Source: Apus apus
Taxonomy: Eukaryota; Chordata; Aves; Apodiformes; Apodidae
Direction: 5' to 3'
Length of the DNA: 64,000 bases
Assembly: GCF_020740795.1 (NCBI RefSeq)
Contig: NC_067287.1
Location: 13,345,501-13,409,500, forward strand
Each line of letters begins with the position of its first letter. Position 1 is the first letter of the stretch. Below the pieces are notes generated by a model. That model saw nothing but the letters and a program-made list of their open reading frames with translations, was not told the origin of the DNA and searched no databases. The position numbers were made by a program, and so were the translations under genes. Below are positions 62,148-64,000 of this stretch, in pieces.

Positions 62148-64000
62148 AAAGACAAATACATGGCTTGTATCACCCCCTCGAGAGGGGTGATATGTTGACA
62201 AGTACAGCAGAGGATAAACATTCAGAAACACAGCTGTGGGAATAGAAAAGGGAATTCTATTTCTGGTCTCAAATCAAACCTCCAAACCCCAGTATTCCAG
62301 AAGTGAAAAGATGTCTAATTGTGTTATTGGGATTGACAGATATATAGATCAAAGTAAAACAAAGTATTCAAAGGAGCTGGGAAAGGATTTTTTTCCCAAT
62401 GTACCACAGCTCAGAACCAGTCAGGGATCAAAAGCTAGTGTTTCAGAAGGTAGCAAAGAGGCTGTGAAGAATTTGGCTGGCTACATCACTTGTGGGACCA
62501 ACTTCTGTTTCCACTCAAACACCCTTGGCATTATGTTTTGAAGTATTCCTATGCTGGTCCAGATCTGCCTAAAACTTAGGTGGGCTCTTTGTGGTGGCAG
62601 ATGTGGGAGAGGAAAAAAAAAAAAGCAGGTGATTACATTTTTATCACTGAGCTATTTCATTTTCACATCCTGGGACTAGTTGTACAAGCTCCCTCAGTTC
62701 TAACTGGATGTATCAGAAGTTGATGATAAAGAGTGAGCATCCTGTGCAATAAAAGGGAAAATCCTTGTCTAAACAGGACTCCTTAAGTATAATAATAAAA
62801 AAAAATCCTGGATCTGAATGTGCTCTGCAGTCTCTCCTGATGCTAATAGACACATATCCAGATGAAATGGATGCTGGTGGAAAATCTGGGTACTAGCATC
62901 AGAGGGCTGGGAAGCAAAACCACGTACAGATTCTGGGAAAATTGATTCATGCTGAACTCTGTTGTTCTGCAACTAGTCTACTGCTATTTAGAACTGCTTT
63001 GGGTGTATCCACATTGTGGAGACAGACCCTATACCACATTGCATTTTAAATTGCATTACAGACATCATTGTGGTGCAATTTAGTGAAATCAGAACAAAAC
63101 TCAAATATAAATGCACTGCCTAGCCTGGGATTTCTTGCCTATGCATACAAACCAAACTTGTAGCCAGGACAATTGTGCATTGTCTATAACTAATACAGCC
63201 TTTATCTTCAAGAGCTCTACTCCTGCAACTAGTTAGCTGTAGTGAAAGGAAGGTAGCTATAGTGAATTAAGATGTCACATGTCTTCATAATACAGCTAAT
63301 TAGCACTATTTCCCTTCAGAATTGCAAGCAGCATGTCTCAGGAAAGGGAGGATACCAGTAAAGGCAATGCTGTAATATTTAACAGACTTAATCTATCTGA
63401 CCCTGGTAACATTTACAATCCTTCATATCCTTACTGCAAAGGTAATGATTCTTGACAGCAGGCAGAAGTTGGGACTATTTCACTGAGTCAGTCAGCTGCA
63501 CACTGCTCTGTGATGGGAGTATTTTATAACACTATGACTTTCCAACTCACTGCACCTAAAGATACGTTTTCCTCTCTCATTAGTAGCTGTGAAAGGTACA
63601 AACAGAACATGAGCTGCTCTGGCAGGAGCAGGTCAGGGAGCAGAGACTCTGTTGATCAGGTCTTTGGATTCTGTTTTACTTTGTGGAATACAACTTAAAT
63701 GTTTATAATCCTGTCTCAGAGACAGACTTGGTCCTGGCTCTTGCTGGCAAGACTGGGAGGCAGAGCACAATGGTGTTCAGAAGATTTTGCTTTGGTGGAA
63801 ATACCAGGAAGATAATTGCTGTTTAAATATTCCATTTTACACATAGCTAGAATGATACATGGAACACGACATACCTGGAACAAGAAAACAGAAAGATCCT
63901 AGGCATAAGTGTCTCTATGAATCAGAAGTGTTGGCTGTAACACATACAGTGGTCTGTGATGAGCACTGAGAGTGTTGGTACAGAGGCAGTGCCCAAAGAA
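62148..64000. other. Non-coding sequence to the right edge; no gene recognised
   Basis: AT-rich sequence with no recognisable exon, RNA gene or repeat family. A short imperfect inverted repeat centred on CTCGAG lies at about 62168-62192. Open frames are at chance length. Confidence 0.5.

Noticed and set aside
1..64000. tRNA, rRNA, snRNA, CRISPR arrays and endogenous retroviral genes
   Set aside because: No B-box-like tRNA core, rRNA segment, regularly spaced repeats, or gag/pol/env-like frames were noticed on either strand by eye. A dedicated scan (tRNAscan, Infernal, RepeatMasker) was not possible.

Overview
This is vertebrate, almost certainly avian, nuclear DNA. It is AT-rich and sparsely coding, with two sharp CpG islands and several 5'-truncated CR1 LINEs carrying the typical CR1 3' end (ATTCTATGATTCT-like). 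I cannot name the species. It is not a bacterial, phage or plasmid window, and I see no operon, CRISPR array, rRNA or recognisable tRNA.

Only one protein can be read with confidence: TMEM177, a mitochondrial inner-membrane protein that works with COX20 in cytochrome c oxidase subunit 2 biogenesis. Its whole coding sequence is one exon on the minus strand (53698-54648). A candidate non-coding first exon lies in the CpG island at about 57.7-58.3 kb, and a polyadenylation signal lies at 53556-53561.

The second CpG island (about 16.8-18.5 kb) contains a strong minus-strand splice donor at 17150/17149, so a second minus-strand gene starts there and runs out of the left edge. In mammals the next gene downstream of TMEM177 on the same strand is PTPN4, which has a long 5'UTR and a large first intron. 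By synteny I infer that this is the PTPN4 promoter and non-coding exon 1, and that 1-17149 is PTPN4 intron 1. No PTPN4 coding exon was recognised, so this name rests on position.

Layout: 1-17149, inferred intron of the PTPN4-like gene, with no recognisable exon. 17150-18110, exon 1 and promoter. About 18146-18441, a CCCTG/CCCCTG minisatellite with very high G-quadruplex potential on the minus strand. About 18.45-53.5 kb, intergenic DNA with two antisense CR1 3' ends, an ancient CR1/L3-type LINE of about 1.9 kb (22.55-24.47 kb), one old CR1 tail, and simple repeats. 53.5-58.3 kb, TMEM177. 58.3-64 kb, non-coding sequence with one sense CR1 tail; by mammalian gene order CFAP221 should lie further right.

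No novel biological system is evident. The observations most worth checking are a short upstream ORF that would end 9 nt before the TMEM177 start codon after splicing, the G4-forming minisatellite beside the left promoter, and promoter motifs there that point in both directions.
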